64,000 bases of DNA from Cupriavidus respiraculi (GTDB taxonomy: Bacteria; Pseudomonadota; Gammaproteobacteria; Burkholderiales; Burkholderiaceae), in NCBI RefSeq assembly GCF_914271545.1, contig NZ_CAJZAH010000001.1, forward strand, positions 1,116,001 to 1,180,000, given 5' to 3'. Shown one piece after another: positions 17,022 through 26,484 of the stretch. The notes below the pieces were generated by a model, which saw only the letters and a list, made by a program, of their open reading frames with translations, was not told the DNA's origin and ran no database searches. Every line of letters starts with the position of its first letter. The stretch's first letter is position 1. The position numbers were made by a program, and so were the translations under genes.

Positions 17022-19522
17022 TGGCGGGCACGGGCCACCCCTCGCTGCGCCATCGGCTGGCGCGCGGTCCCGCCCGATGGGCAGTGGCCGGCTGGCTGCT
17101 GTTCGTCGCCGCATGCGCGGTCGTCATCTCCGGCACGCGCTTTACCGCCGACCTGTCAGCCTTCCTGCCGCGCGCCCCGACGCCGGAGCAGCGCCTGCTG
17201 GTGGACCAGCTGCGCGACGGGCTGGTATCGCGGCTGATCCTGGTCGGCATCGAAGGCGGCGACGCGGCGGGGCGGGCGGCGGTGTCCCGGGCGATGGCAG
17301 CGGCGCTGCGCAGCGACGGGCAGTTCGCCGCGATCCAGAACGGCGAGCCGGTGACGCGGCAGCAGGACCAGCAATTCCTCTACGCGCATCGCTACGCCCT
17401 CAGTCCCGAGGTGACCCCGCAACGCTTCAGCGAGGCGGGTCTGCGCGCCGCGCTTGGCGAGTCGCTCGACCTGATCGCGTCGCCGGCCGGCATGTTCGCC
17501 AAGTCCCTGTTGCCCCGCGACCCCACCGGCGAGGTGGCCGCGCTGCTCGGCGAGTTCGATGCGGGCGCCACCCCGGCCATGCGCGATGGGGCGTGGGTGT
17601 CGCGCGACGGCGAGCGCGCGGTGCTGCTGGCGCAGACCACCGCGGCGGGCTCCGACACCGACGCGCAGGAGCGGGCAATGGCGGCACTGCGCGACGCCTT
17701 CCAGTCCGCGGCGGGGCACGCCACGCCGCAAGCCGCGCAGGCTGCCCTCTATCGGCTCGTCATGTCCGGTCCCGGCGTCATCTCGGTCAATACGCGCGAC
17801 ACGATCAAGCGCGAGGTCCAGCGCATCGCGCTGCTCAGCGCCGGCGTGATCGTGGCCCTGCTGTGGTTTGCCTATCGCTCGCTGCCGGCGCTGCTGCTGG
17901 GCCTGCTGCCGGTGGCATCCGGGGTGCTGGCGGGCATCGCCGCGGTCAGCCTTGGCTTCGGTTCCGTGCACGGGCTCACGCTGGGCTTCGGCACCACGCT
18001 GATCGGCGAGTCGGTGGACTATGCGATCTATTTGTTCGCACAGGCGTCGGGCCGCGCCGGCGCCGAGGACGACGCCGAGGCACGCCGGCCGCGCTGGATG
18101 GCCGGCTTCTGGCCTACCGTGCGGCTCGGCGTGCTGACTTCGATCTGCGGATTCGCGTCGCTGCTGCTGTCCGGTTTCCCGGGGCTGGCGCAACTCGGGC
18201 TGTTCTCGATCGCGGGGCTGGCCGGCGCCGCGCTGGTGACCCGCTTCGTGTTGCCGCATCTGGTTCCCGCGCGCTTCCGCATGCGCGAGCTCGCGCCCCT
18301 GGGCCAGCGCGCCGCGCGCCTGGCCGTGCACGCCCGGCGCCTGCGCTGGCCGGTGGCCGTGCTGCTGGTGGCCGCGTGCGCCGTGCTGGCAGGCCAGCGC
18401 GAGCGGCTGTGGAGCCACGAGCTGGCCTCGCTCAGCCCGGTGCCCGCCGACGTACAGGCGCTCGATACCGCCTTGCGGGCCGATGTGGGCGCGCCCGATG
18501 TCCGCTATCTGGTCGTGGTGTCGGGACCGGACCAGGAAACGGTGCTGCGCGGCGCCGAACGCATCGGCGCGCGGCTGCGGCCGCTGGTCGCCGACGGCAC
18601 CATCGGGGGCTTCGAGAGCCCCGCCCGCTATCTGCCGAGCGAGGCCACGCAGCGCGCCCGCCTGGCCAGCCTGCCGCCGCGCGACGTGCTGGCGCAGCGG
18701 CTGGACGCGGCCGGCGCCGGCATGCCGTTCAGGCCCGGGCTGTTCGCGCCCTTCCTCGACGATGCGCAGGCCGCGCGCAGTGGCGCCCCGCTGCGGCGCG
18801 AGGACCTCCGTGGGACCTCGATGGCGCTCGCGGTGGACGCGCTGCTCACGCGCGACGGCGAGCGCTGGAGCGCCACGCTGCCGCTGCGGGCCCCGGCGGG
18901 CGGCAAGCGCGGCGAGGCGCTCGACACCGGCGCCATCCGCGCCACCATCGCGCAGGCGGGCGTGCCCGATGCGCTGTTCGTGGACCTGAAGGGCGAATCC
19001 GACCGGTTGTACGCCGGCTATCTGCGCGAGGCGATGCGGCTGTCGCTGGGCGGGCTGGTCGCCATCGCGGCATTGCTGCTGGTGGCGCTGCGCTCGCCGC
19101 GGCGGGTGGCGGCCACCATGCTGCCCCTGGCCGCCGCCGCGCTCCTCGTGACGGCCGGCCTCGCTCTGGGCGATCGCCAGCTATCCTTGTTGCATCTGGT
19201 GGGCCTGTTGCTGCTGGTAGCGGTAGGCTCCAACTATGCACTGTTCTTCAACGGGGCCGCGCAGCGTGGTGCCGGCCCGGCCGCCGGCCTGCCGCCGGGC
19301 ACGCTGGCCTCGCTGCTGCTGGCCAACGCCACCACGGTGGCCGGCTTCGGGCTGCTGGGCTTTTCGACGCTGCCGCTGTTGCAGGCGATCGGGCTGACGG
19401 TGGGCCCTGGCGCCGTGCTGGCACTGCTGCTGTCGGCCATGTTCGCGCCAGCGGCCGTGCTGGCGGGAGGCCAGGCCGGCGAGGCGGGCCACCGCGGCGA
19501 CGACAAGGAGACGACGAGATGA
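17021..19522 (+). CDS. MMPL/RND-family exporter
   Basis: Inner-membrane transporter of 833 aa. Two homologous halves each have an N-terminal helix, a large periplasmic domain and a block of five helices: about residues 260-420 and 660-825. The first block includes GFGTTLIGESVDYAIYLF, the typical RND TM4 region. Proteins of this type export lipids. In aryl polyene loci the exporter sits next to the LolA-like gene, as here. The end overlaps the deacetylase start by 4 bases. Confidence 0.85.
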   Translation: MAGTGHPSLRHRLARGPARWAVAGWLLFVAACAVVISGTRFTADLSAFLPRAPTPEQRLLVDQLRDGLVSRLILVGIEGGDAAGRAAVSRAMAAALRSDGQFAAIQNGEPVTRQQDQQFLYAHRYALSPEVTPQRFSEAGLRAALGESLDLIASPAGMFAKSLLPRDPTGEVAALLGEFDAGATPAMRDGAWVSRDGERAVLLAQTTAAGSDTDAQERAMAALRDAFQSAAGHATPQAAQAALYRLVMSGPGVISVNTRDTIKREVQRIALLSAGVIVALLWFAYRSLPALLLGLLPVASGVLAGIAAVSLGFGSVHGLTLGFGTTLIGESVDYAIYLFAQASGRAGAEDDAEARRPRWMAGFWPTVRLGVLTSICGFASLLLSGFPGLAQLGLFSIAGLAGAALVTRFVLPHLVPARFRMRELAPLGQRAARLAVHARRLRWPVAVLLVAACAVLAGQRERLWSHELASLSPVPADVQALDTALRADVGAPDVRYLVVVSGPDQETVLRGAERIGARLRPLVADGTIGGFESPARYLPSEATQRARLASLPPRDVLAQRLDAAGAGMPFRPGLFAPFLDDAQAARSGAPLRREDLRGTSMALAVDALLTRDGERWSATLPLRAPAGGKRGEALDTGAIRATIAQAGVPDALFVDLKGESDRLYAGYLREAMRLSLGGLVAIAALLLVALRSPRRVAATMLPLAAAALLVTAGLALGDRQLSLLHLVGLLLLVAVGSNYALFFNGAAQRGAGPAAGLPPGTLASLLLANATTVAGFGLLGFSTLPLLQAIGLTVGPGAVLALLLSAMFAPAAVLAGGQAGEAGHRGDDKETTR

Positions 19523-20361
19523 ACACCCTGCCCGACGCGGTTCACCACCAGCCGGCGCAGTTCGCGCGGCCCTGGCGTCCCTCCGCGCTGCTCGGCGGTA
19601 CGGCCGCGCTGCACGTGGGTGCGCTTGGCGCGGTCATCGCCCAGCCCGGCATGCTGCCGTGGGCCGCGGCGTCGCTCGGCGCGGCCCATCTGCTGCTGGG
19701 CACCGCCGGGCTGTGGCCGCGCAGCACGCTGCTGGGGCCCACCCTGCTGCGGCTGCCGCCGTCCGCCGCGGGCTGCATCGCGCTGACGTTCGACGACGGA
19801 CCCAATCCCGCGCTGACGCCGTACGTGCTGGACCAGCTGGATGCCCACCGGGCCCGCGCCACCTTCTTCTGCATCGGCGAACACGCCCGCCGCCACCCCG
19901 ACCTGGTCGCCGAGATCGCGCGGCGCGGCCATGCCATCGAGAACCACAGCGAGCACCACCGGCTGCATTTCTCCACGTTCGGGCCCGCCCGTATCCAGCG
20001 CGAAATCGCCGAGGCGCAGCAGGTACTCACCGAGCTGAGCGGGCAGACGCCGCGCTTTTTCCGCGCGCCCGCGGGCCTGCGCAACGTGTTCCTGGAGCCT
20101 GTGCTGTGCCGCCTGGGGCTACGCCTGGCGGCGTGGACGCGGCGCGGCTTCGATACCCTCTCCGACGCGAACGCCGACCGCGTGACGGCACGGCTGGTGC
20201 GCCGGCTGGCCGGACGCGACATCCTGCTGATGCACGACGGCAACCCCGGCCACGAGGCGGGCGGCCGGCCTGTCATCCATGCCGTGCTGCCGCGCGTGCT
20301 CGCCGCCATCGACGACGCGGGGCTGCGCCATGTGACGCTGCGCGAGGCGGTGGCCCCGTAA
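19519..20361 (+). CDS. Membrane-anchored polysaccharide deacetylase (NodB domain)
   Basis: Carbohydrate esterase family 4 protein of 280 aa. Two N-terminal membrane segments lie near residues 25-65. The NodB domain then has all five motifs: TFDDGPNP, NHSEHH (metal His pair), RAPAGLRN, an AWTRRGFDT segment and LLMHDG. All expected catalytic and metal residues are present, so it is likely active on an N- or O-acetyl group. It is co-translated with the exporter, yet is not a usual member of aryl polyene clusters as I know them. The target could be the sugar attached by the GT2. Confidence 0.86.
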   Translation: MNTLPDAVHHQPAQFARPWRPSALLGGTAALHVGALGAVIAQPGMLPWAAASLGAAHLLLGTAGLWPRSTLLGPTLLRLPPSAAGCIALTFDDGPNPALTPYVLDQLDAHRARATFFCIGEHARRHPDLVAEIARRGHAIENHSEHHRLHFSTFGPARIQREIAEAQQVLTELSGQTPRFFRAPAGLRNVFLEPVLCRLGLRLAAWTRRGFDTLSDANADRVTARLVRRLAGRDILLMHDGNPGHEAGGRPVIHAVLPRVLAAIDDAGLRHVTLREAVAP

Positions 20362-20370
20362 GCTCGATCG

Positions 20371-21147
20371 ATGCGCCAAACGCCAGCACCGCATCATGCG
20401 CACGACGAGGCCGCGGCACGCGCCATGGTGAATGCGCTGGTGCGCGACGCCAGCCTGCGCTATCGCCACGCCGGCCACTTTCCCTACCACTTCGCGCGCT
20501 TCAAGCTGCGGCGCGATCCGGTGTTCCGCATCGCGCTGGCGGCCGGCCTGATTCCCGACGGCGCCCGCATCCTCGACCTGGGCTGCGGCCAGGGACTGCT
20601 GGCGGCGTGGCTGCTGGCCTCGCAGCGGCGCCATGGACCGGCCTGGCCCGCGCACTGGCATCCACCGCCGCGCCCGCGGGCATTGGTCGGCATCGAACTC
20701 ACCGGAGCGGACGTAGCCCTCGCCCGCGCTGCGCTGGCGGGACCGACGGAGTGGCCCATCGACATCGTCCAGGGCGATATCCGCGCGATGCCCGACGGGG
20801 CCGGCGCCTACGACCACGTGGTGATGCTGGACGTGCTGCATTACCTTGACTACGCGGGCCAGGAAGCCGTGCTGCGCCGGGTCCGGTCCAGCCTCGCGCC
20901 GCACGGCTCCGTGCTGCTGCGGGTGGGCGATGCCGGGGCGGGGCTTCAGGCCCGCTACAGCCAGGCGGTGGACCGCACGGTGCAATGGTTGCGGGCGCGG
21001 CGCGCCACGCCGCTGTATTGCCGCCGCGCCGGCGACTGGCGCACGCTGCTGGCGGGCCACGGCTTCGCGGTGCGGGAAATTCCGCTCCCGGCCGACGCCC
21101 ATGGTGCCAACGTCCTGATGGTGGCGCAGCGCGCGGCGGGCGCATGA
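20371..21147 (+). CDS. SAM-dependent class I methyltransferase
   Basis: Methyltransferase of 258 aa. Motif I is ILDLGCGQGLL near residues 67-77, the acidic end of strand 2 is LVGIELTGAD, and motif IV is VVMLDVLHYLD near 150. It follows the deacetylase by 9 bp. Aryl polyene head groups are methylated in known compounds, which supports a tailoring role. The extra Pro/His-rich loop at residues 85-105 is unusual. Confidence 0.82.
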   Translation: MRQTPAPHHAHDEAAARAMVNALVRDASLRYRHAGHFPYHFARFKLRRDPVFRIALAAGLIPDGARILDLGCGQGLLAAWLLASQRRHGPAWPAHWHPPPRPRALVGIELTGADVALARAALAGPTEWPIDIVQGDIRAMPDGAGAYDHVVMLDVLHYLDYAGQEAVLRRVRSSLAPHGSVLLRVGDAGAGLQARYSQAVDRTVQWLRARRATPLYCRRAGDWRTLLAGHGFAVREIPLPADAHGANVLMVAQRAAGA

Positions 21148-21173
21148 GGGCGGCGGGCCCGCGATACGTCGTT

Positions 21174-21182
21174 TGCTACAAT
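21174..21182 (+). promoter_or_regulatory. Extended -10 promoter before the ketosynthase gene
   Basis: TGCTACAAT is a TGn extended -10 element about 64 bp upstream of the GTG start at 21246. No good -35 is present, which is common with extended -10 sites. It would let the ketosynthase, chain-length factor and dehydratase be transcribed separately from the upstream operon. Confidence 0.45.
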
Positions 21183-21245
21183 TTCCCCGCCCCGGACCCG
21201 TCCGCCTCAGGATGCCCGGGCCGCCGTCCCCACTGACAATACGCT

Positions 21246-22448
21246 GTGTCCCCCCTGCTGCTTTCAAGCTTTACCGCCACCAGTTGCCTCGGCCGTGGCC
21301 TTGACGCCACCCTGGCCAGCCTGCGCAACCAGGCGGGCGGCCTGGCGCCGTGCCGCTTCGGCACCAGCCGGCTCCAGGCCTATATCGGCGAGGTGGCCGG
21401 TGTCGACGACGAAGTGCTGCCGGACGCGTTGGCCAGCTTCGATTGCCGCAACAATCGCCTTGCCAGCCTCGCACTGCGCCAGGACGGCTTCGCCGAGGCC
21501 GTCGCGCAGGCCATCGCCCGCCACGGCGCCGGCCGCGTGGCGGTGATGCTCGGCACCAGCACCGGCGGCATTCTCGAAACCGAGCAGGCCTATCGCCGCC
21601 GCGACCCAGCGACCGGCGCCCTGCCCGACGACTTCAACTACGCACGCGGCCACAGCCCCTACGGGCTGGCGGACTTCGTGCGTCACTATTTCGGTCTGAA
21701 GGGCCCGGCCGCGGTGATCTCGTCGGCCTGCTCCTCCGGCGCCAAGGTGTTCGCCTCGGCACGGCGCATGATGCAAGCCGGGCTTGTCGACGCGGCCATC
21801 GTCGGCGGCGTCGACACCCTGTGCCATACCACGCTGTACGGCTTCAATGCGCTGGAGCTGGTGTCGCCGCAGCCGTGCCGCCCCTTCGACGCCGCCCGCA
21901 ACGGCATCTCCATCGGCGAAGGCGCGGCCTTCGCGCTGCTGGAAAGGATGCCCGCCAGCCCCATTGCGGACGACGCGGTGCTGCTGCGCGGCATCGGCGA
22001 GTCGAGCGACGCGCACCATATGTCGACACCGCATCCGCAGGGACTGGGCGCGCGCATGGCGATGCGCCAGGCGCTGGAGGACGCCGGCTTGGAGCCCGGC
22101 GATATCGACTACATCAACCTGCACGGCACGGCCACACGGAACAACGATGCCGTCGAGGGCAAGGCCGTGCTCGACATGTTCGGCGCCACGCCGTGCAGCT
22201 CGACCAAGGGCGCGACCGGACACACGCTGGGCGCCGCGGGCGCGATCGAAGCGGTGATCTGCGCGCTGGCGCTGCGCGAAGGCCTGCTGCCCGCCGGCAT
22301 CAATACCACCGTGCCGGACCCGGAGCTGCCGCTGGACTATCTGCTCGCGAACCGCCACCAGCCGGTGCGGTACGCGCTTTCCAATGCCTTCGGTTTCGGC
22401 GGCACCAATTGCAGCCTGCTGTTCGGCCGTGCCGACGCGTTGCGCTGA
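21246..22448 (+). CDS. Beta-ketoacyl-ACP synthase (aryl-polyene type)
   Basis: Condensing enzyme of 400 aa. The full Cys-His-His triad is visible: SACSSG near residue 160, NLHGTAT near 295, and KGATGHTLGAAG near 325. It starts with GTG at 21246. It would extend the polyene chain together with the chain-length factor encoded 16 bp downstream. In type II systems the pair acts as a heterodimer. Confidence 0.9.
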   Translation: MSPLLLSSFTATSCLGRGLDATLASLRNQAGGLAPCRFGTSRLQAYIGEVAGVDDEVLPDALASFDCRNNRLASLALRQDGFAEAVAQAIARHGAGRVAVMLGTSTGGILETEQAYRRRDPATGALPDDFNYARGHSPYGLADFVRHYFGLKGPAAVISSACSSGAKVFASARRMMQAGLVDAAIVGGVDTLCHTTLYGFNALELVSPQPCRPFDAARNGISIGEGAAFALLERMPASPIADDAVLLRGIGESSDAHHMSTPHPQGLGARMAMRQALEDAGLEPGDIDYINLHGTATRNNDAVEGKAVLDMFGATPCSSTKGATGHTLGAAGAIEAVICALALREGLLPAGINTTVPDPELPLDYLLANRHQPVRYALSNAFGFGGTNCSLLFGRADALR

Positions 22449-22464
22449 GGGCATCGGGACCATC

Positions 22465-23271
22465 ATGGCACTGCACGCATTCATCGAAGGGGTCGGACTG
22501 GTAGGCCCCGGACTGTCCGGCTGGGCGCAGAGCGCCGCCGCGCTGACCGGCGCCGCGCCGTATGTCTCGCGGCCGACCGAGCTGCCGCCGCCGGAGGGCT
22601 TGCCGCCCGCCGAGCGCAGGCGCACCGGGCCCGCGGTCAAGCTGGCGCTGGCCACCGGCCGCGAGGCCATCGCGGCCAGCGGGCGCGACGCGGCCACATT
22701 GCCCACGGTGTTCAGTGCCTCGGGCGCGGACGGGCACAACTATCACGCGATCTGCGAGGCGCTGGCCAGCGACGATCCGCTGCTCTCGCCCACGCGCTTC
22801 CACAACTCGGTGCATAACGCACCCGCCGGCTACTGGGGCATCGCCACCGGCGCGATGACGCCGTCCAACGTGATGTGCGCCCATGACGCCAGCTTTGGTG
22901 CCGGCTTGCTCGAGGCACTGTGCCAGGCGGCCACGCAGCGCGGTCCCTGCGTGCTCATCGCCTACGACACCGATTACCCCGATCCGCTGCGCCACAAGCG
23001 GCCGATTCCCGATACCTTCGGGCTTGCGCTGGTGCTTTCCCCGGAACAGGGCCCGCACAGTCTGGCGCGGCTGGCGCTGGAGCTGGTGCCCGCGGAGCAG
23101 GCGCCGGCCGACCGCATGGCCGATCCTCTGCTCGAAACCCTGCGCGCGGCCGTGCCCGCGGCGCGCGCGCTGCCGCTGCTGCAGGCGCTTGCGGCCGGCG
23201 GCGAGCGGCAGGTCGTGCTGGATTATCTGGACGACGTGGCGATGCGCATCGCGCTCGCGCCATGCCGCTGA
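22465..23271 (+). CDS. Ketosynthase-like chain-length factor (catalytically dead)
   Basis: Ketosynthase-fold protein of 268 aa, covering only the N-terminal half of a full enzyme (about 400 aa). Where an active synthase has A-C-S-S-G, this has HDASFG, so the nucleophilic Cys is missing; the half with the two His is absent. This matches the short Ketoacyl-synt_2 type chain-length factors next to aryl polyene ketosynthases. It probably partners the product of the upstream gene and sets chain length. Confidence 0.82.
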   Translation: MALHAFIEGVGLVGPGLSGWAQSAAALTGAAPYVSRPTELPPPEGLPPAERRRTGPAVKLALATGREAIAASGRDAATLPTVFSASGADGHNYHAICEALASDDPLLSPTRFHNSVHNAPAGYWGIATGAMTPSNVMCAHDASFGAGLLEALCQAATQRGPCVLIAYDTDYPDPLRHKRPIPDTFGLALVLSPEQGPHSLARLALELVPAEQAPADRMADPLLETLRAAVPAARALPLLQALAAGGERQVVLDYLDDVAMRIALAPCR

Positions 23272-23278
23272 TGCCGCG

Positions 23279-23764
23279 ATGACGACGCAGCCCCCGCTGG
23301 GCAGGGACTGGATCGCGGCACGTATTCCGCATGCGGGCTCGATGTGCCTGCTGGACCGGATCGTCGCCTGGGGCCCCGACCATATCCGCTGCGAGGCCGA
23401 CGGCCACGGGCGGCCCGACCATCCACTGCGGGCCGAGGGACGGCTGGCCGCGGTCTGCGGCATCGAATACGCCGCGCAGGCCATGGCGGCGCACGCCGCC
23501 GTGCTCCACGCGGGCGCCGCGCGGCCGCGCATGGGCTATCTGGCCAGCGTGCGCAAGGTAGAGATCCATGTCGCGCGGCTCGACGTCTACCCCGCCCCGC
23601 TCGCCATCGAGGCGAGCCGCATCGGCGGCGACGCCGGCAATGTGCTCTACGCTTTCACGGTGCGGGCCGGCGAGCAAGTCCTGCTGGGCGGCCGGGCGGC
23701 CGTCATCCTCGACGTGCCGCCGGATCTTCCGTCCGGCGCGAACGACGACAGCGACAACGCTTAA
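23279..23764 (+). CDS. 3-hydroxyacyl-ACP dehydratase-like protein (ApeP type)
   Basis: Hotdog-fold protein of 161 aa with IPHAGSMCLLDRIV near residues 17-30, including the expected His, and an internal Glu/Gln pair in GIEYAAQAMAAHAAV. It is the second dehydratase of the cluster and closes the operon. The ATG at 23279 comes 7 bp after the previous stop. Its stop overlaps that of the convergent fahA gene on the opposite strand. Confidence 0.8.
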   Translation: MTTQPPLGRDWIAARIPHAGSMCLLDRIVAWGPDHIRCEADGHGRPDHPLRAEGRLAAVCGIEYAAQAMAAHAAVLHAGAARPRMGYLASVRKVEIHVARLDVYPAPLAIEASRIGGDAGNVLYAFTVRAGEQVLLGGRAAVILDVPPDLPSGANDDSDNA

Positions 23765-25026
23765 AGCTTCACCGCCGGCAGTATCACGCCGCTCACTTCG
23801 CCGAAGCCGACGCGATAGCCGTCGCCCTGGCACCAGCCCGTCATCACCACCTCGTCGCCATCCTCGAGGAACCCGCGCTGCACGCCTCCGACCGTCAGCG
23901 GCTGCGCGCCGTTGCGCGTCAGCTCCAGCAGGCTGCCGTAGGAATCCGGCGTGGTGCCGCTGATGGTGCCCGAGCCCATCAGATCGCCCACACGCACGTT
24001 GCAACCGGAGATCGTGTGGTGCGCCAGCTGTTGGGCCATGGTCCAGTACATCGCGCGAAAGTTGGTGCGGCTCACGCGTTGGGCCTGCGCGGCGCCGGCC
24101 GGTCGCAGCGCGACCTCCAGCTCGATGTCGTAGGCGTTGGGCGCTTGCTGGCGCAGGTACGGCAGCGGCTCCGGCGATTGCGCCGGATTGTCGCGGCGGA
24201 ACGGCTCCAGCGCCTCCATCGTCACCACCCACGGCGAGATGGAGGTGCCGAACGTCTTGGAGTTGAACGGCCCGAGGGGCACATACTCCCACTGCTGGAT
24301 ATCGCGGGCGCTCCAGTCGTTGAGCAGCACCATGCCGAACATGTGCTCGCTCGCCTGCGCCGTGCCGACCGGCTCGCCGAGCCGCGACTCCTTGCCCACG
24401 ATAAAGCCCATCTCCAGTTCGTAGTCGAGCTTGCGGCACGGCCCGAATTGCGGGCGTGGCTCGTTGGGTAGCTTGAGCTGGCCGTTGGGCCGATGCAGCG
24501 CGGTGCCGCTGACCACCACCGAACTGGCGCGGCCGTTGTAGCCGATGGGAATCTCCAGCCAGTTCGGCAGCAGGGCATTGTCCGGATCGCGGAACATGCG
24601 GCCGACGTTGGTCGCGTGCTCGCGCGACGAATAGAAGTCGGTGTAGCCGGGAATGGCCACGGGCAGATGCAGCGTGGCGCTTGCCATCGGCACCAGCGCA
24701 CGCTGGCGCAGCGCGGCGTTGTCGCGCAGTTCGGCGTTGTCGGCGGCGAGCAGCGCGGTCAGGCGTTGACGGGTTTCCGACCAGACCGGCTTGCCGAGGG
24801 CAACGAAGGCATTGAGCGTCCCGCTTGCGAACGTGCCCTTGGCGCGGGCCGGCAGCAGGCCGGCGTCATCCAGCGCCGCCAGGTCGACGATCTGGTCGCC
24901 GATAGCCACGCCGGCGCGCGGCCCCTGCCCGTCCGTCGAGAAAATGCCGTAGGGAAGGTTCTGCAAGGGGAAGTGGCAGTCGGCGGCATTGGCCGCTTCG
25001 ATCCAGCTGGTCTGTCGTTTGTCCAT
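23761..25026 (-). CDS. fahA: Fumarylacetoacetase
   Basis: Cytosolic hydrolase of 421 aa that splits fumarylacetoacetate into fumarate and acetoacetate, the last step of homogentisate breakdown. The metal and substrate region DYELEMGFIVG lies near residue 205, followed by LLNDWSARDIQQWEYVPLG and GTISGTTPDSYGSLLELT. The length equals the family norm. It sits 44 bp downstream of hmgA. No maleylacetoacetate isomerase gene is present in the operon, so that step must be encoded elsewhere. Confidence 0.95.
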   Translation of the reverse strand: MDKRQTSWIEAANAADCHFPLQNLPYGIFSTDGQGPRAGVAIGDQIVDLAALDDAGLLPARAKGTFASGTLNAFVALGKPVWSETRQRLTALLAADNAELRDNAALRQRALVPMASATLHLPVAIPGYTDFYSSREHATNVGRMFRDPDNALLPNWLEIPIGYNGRASSVVVSGTALHRPNGQLKLPNEPRPQFGPCRKLDYELEMGFIVGKESRLGEPVGTAQASEHMFGMVLLNDWSARDIQQWEYVPLGPFNSKTFGTSISPWVVTMEALEPFRRDNPAQSPEPLPYLRQQAPNAYDIELEVALRPAGAAQAQRVSRTNFRAMYWTMAQQLAHHTISGCNVRVGDLMGSGTISGTTPDSYGSLLELTRNGAQPLTVGGVQRGFLEDGDEVVMTGWCQGDGYRVGFGEVSGVILPAVKL

Positions 25027-25070
25027 GCGATGTCGTCCTGCTGCGATTGCGTATCGTGGTGTGGGCGCGC

Positions 25071-26414
25071 TCAGCGCACCTCGGGATTGAAATGCTTGCG
25101 GATGCCCTGCCAGCAGCGGTAGTAATCCGCCTGCAGTTCGGCCGACGCCATGGCATACGGGGTCGGCCGAATGACGCCGGGCGTCTCGAACATGAAGGCC
25201 ATGGTGTCGGCGATGCGATGCGGCACGGTCGTATCGGCGGCGCTGGCCTTGGCAAAAGTCTCCGCGTCGGGACCGTGGCCGCTCATGCAGTTGTGCAGGC
25301 TCGCGCCGCCGGGGGAGAAGCCCTCGGCCTTGGCATCGTAGGCGCCCGCGATCAGGCCCATGAACTCGCTGGCGATATTGCGGTGGAACCAGGGCGGGCG
25401 GAACGAGTGCTCCATCGCCAGCCAGCGCGGGCCGAAGATCACGAAGTCGATGTTGTCGACGCCCTCGGTGTCCGAGGGACTCTGCAGCACCAGGAAGATC
25501 GACGGATCGGGATGGTCGAAGCTGATCGACCCGATGGTGTTGAAGCGCCGCAGATCGTACTTGTACGGCGCGTAGTTCCCATGCCAGGCCACCACGTCCA
25601 GCGGCGAATGGTCGATGCGCGCCCGCCACAGATTGCCCTGGAACTTGGCCAGCAGCTCGAAATCGCCCTCGCGGTCCTCGTACCAGGCCACCGGCGTCTG
25701 GAAGTCGCGCGGATTGGCCAGGCCGTTGGAGCCGATCACGCCGAGGTCGGGCAGCTTGAACAGCGCCCCGTAGTTTTCGCAGATATAGCCGCGCGCCTCG
25801 CCGTCGGGCAGTTCCACGCGAAAGCGCACGCCGCGCGGGATCACCACGATCTCCTGCGGCTCCACCTCGAGCCGGCCCAGCTCCGTCGCCAGCAGCAGGC
25901 GGCCCTGCTGCGGCACGATCAGCATCTCGCCGTCGGCGTTGTAGAAGAACCGGTCCGTCATCGACCGGTTGGCCAGATACAGATGGATGCCGCAGCCGGT
26001 CATCGCCTCGGGGCCGCCGTTGCCCGCCATCGTGACGATGCCATCGACGAAATCGGTCGGCATCGAGGGCATGGCCGGCGGACTCCAGCGCATCTGGTTG
26101 GGCGACGGCGCGACGGCATCGAAGCGGCTCAGCAGGCGCGGCTGCTCGGCCGCGACAAAGGGCTCGTGCACGGCGGCCGGACGAATCCGGTACAGCCACG
26201 AGCGGCGGTTGTGCGCGCGCGGCGCCGTGAAGGCGGTGCCGGACAGCTGCTCGGCATAGAGGCCGTAGGCCACGCGCTGCGGCGAATTCTGGCCCTCGGG
26301 CAGCGCGCCCGGCAGCGCTTCGGTGGCGAACTCGTTCGCGAAGCCGGTCTGGTAGCGCAGCGCGCTGGCATCGGCCAGCGTCGCGGCGGCGGGGTTCAGT
26401 GTGGTCTGGGTCAT
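25071..26414 (-). CDS. hmgA: Homogentisate 1,2-dioxygenase
   Basis: Iron-dependent ring-cleavage dioxygenase, 447 aa, converting homogentisate to maleylacetoacetate. N-terminal [20 protein letters not shown] and the iron-binding region [14 protein letters not shown] (His and Glu ligands, near residues 340-352) are typical, as is the full length. It lies between the flavin monooxygenase and fahA on the same strand with gaps of 70 and 44 bp, forming one operon. Confidence 0.96.
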   Translation of the reverse strand: MTQTTLNPAAATLADASALRYQTGFANEFATEALPGALPEGQNSPQRVAYGLYAEQLSGTAFTAPRAHNRRSWLYRIRPAAVHEPFVAAEQPRLLSRFDAVAPSPNQMRWSPPAMPSMPTDFVDGIVTMAGNGGPEAMTGCGIHLYLANRSMTDRFFYNADGEMLIVPQQGRLLLATELGRLEVEPQEIVVIPRGVRFRVELPDGEARGYICENYGALFKLPDLGVIGSNGLANPRDFQTPVAWYEDREGDFELLAKFQGNLWRARIDHSPLDVVAWHGNYAPYKYDLRRFNTIGSISFDHPDPSIFLVLQSPSDTEGVDNIDFVIFGPRWLAMEHSFRPPWFHRNIASEFMGLIAGAYDAKAEGFSPGGASLHNCMSGHGPDAETFAKASAADTTVPHRIADTMAFMFETPGVIRPTPYAMASAELQADYYRCWQGIRKHFNPEVR

Positions 26415-26484
26415 GAGTGGCGTCGTCCTTTCGGGGATTGACGGACTGGATCGGAAGGCTGCCTCGCCGGCGGGTGCGCGGGCA

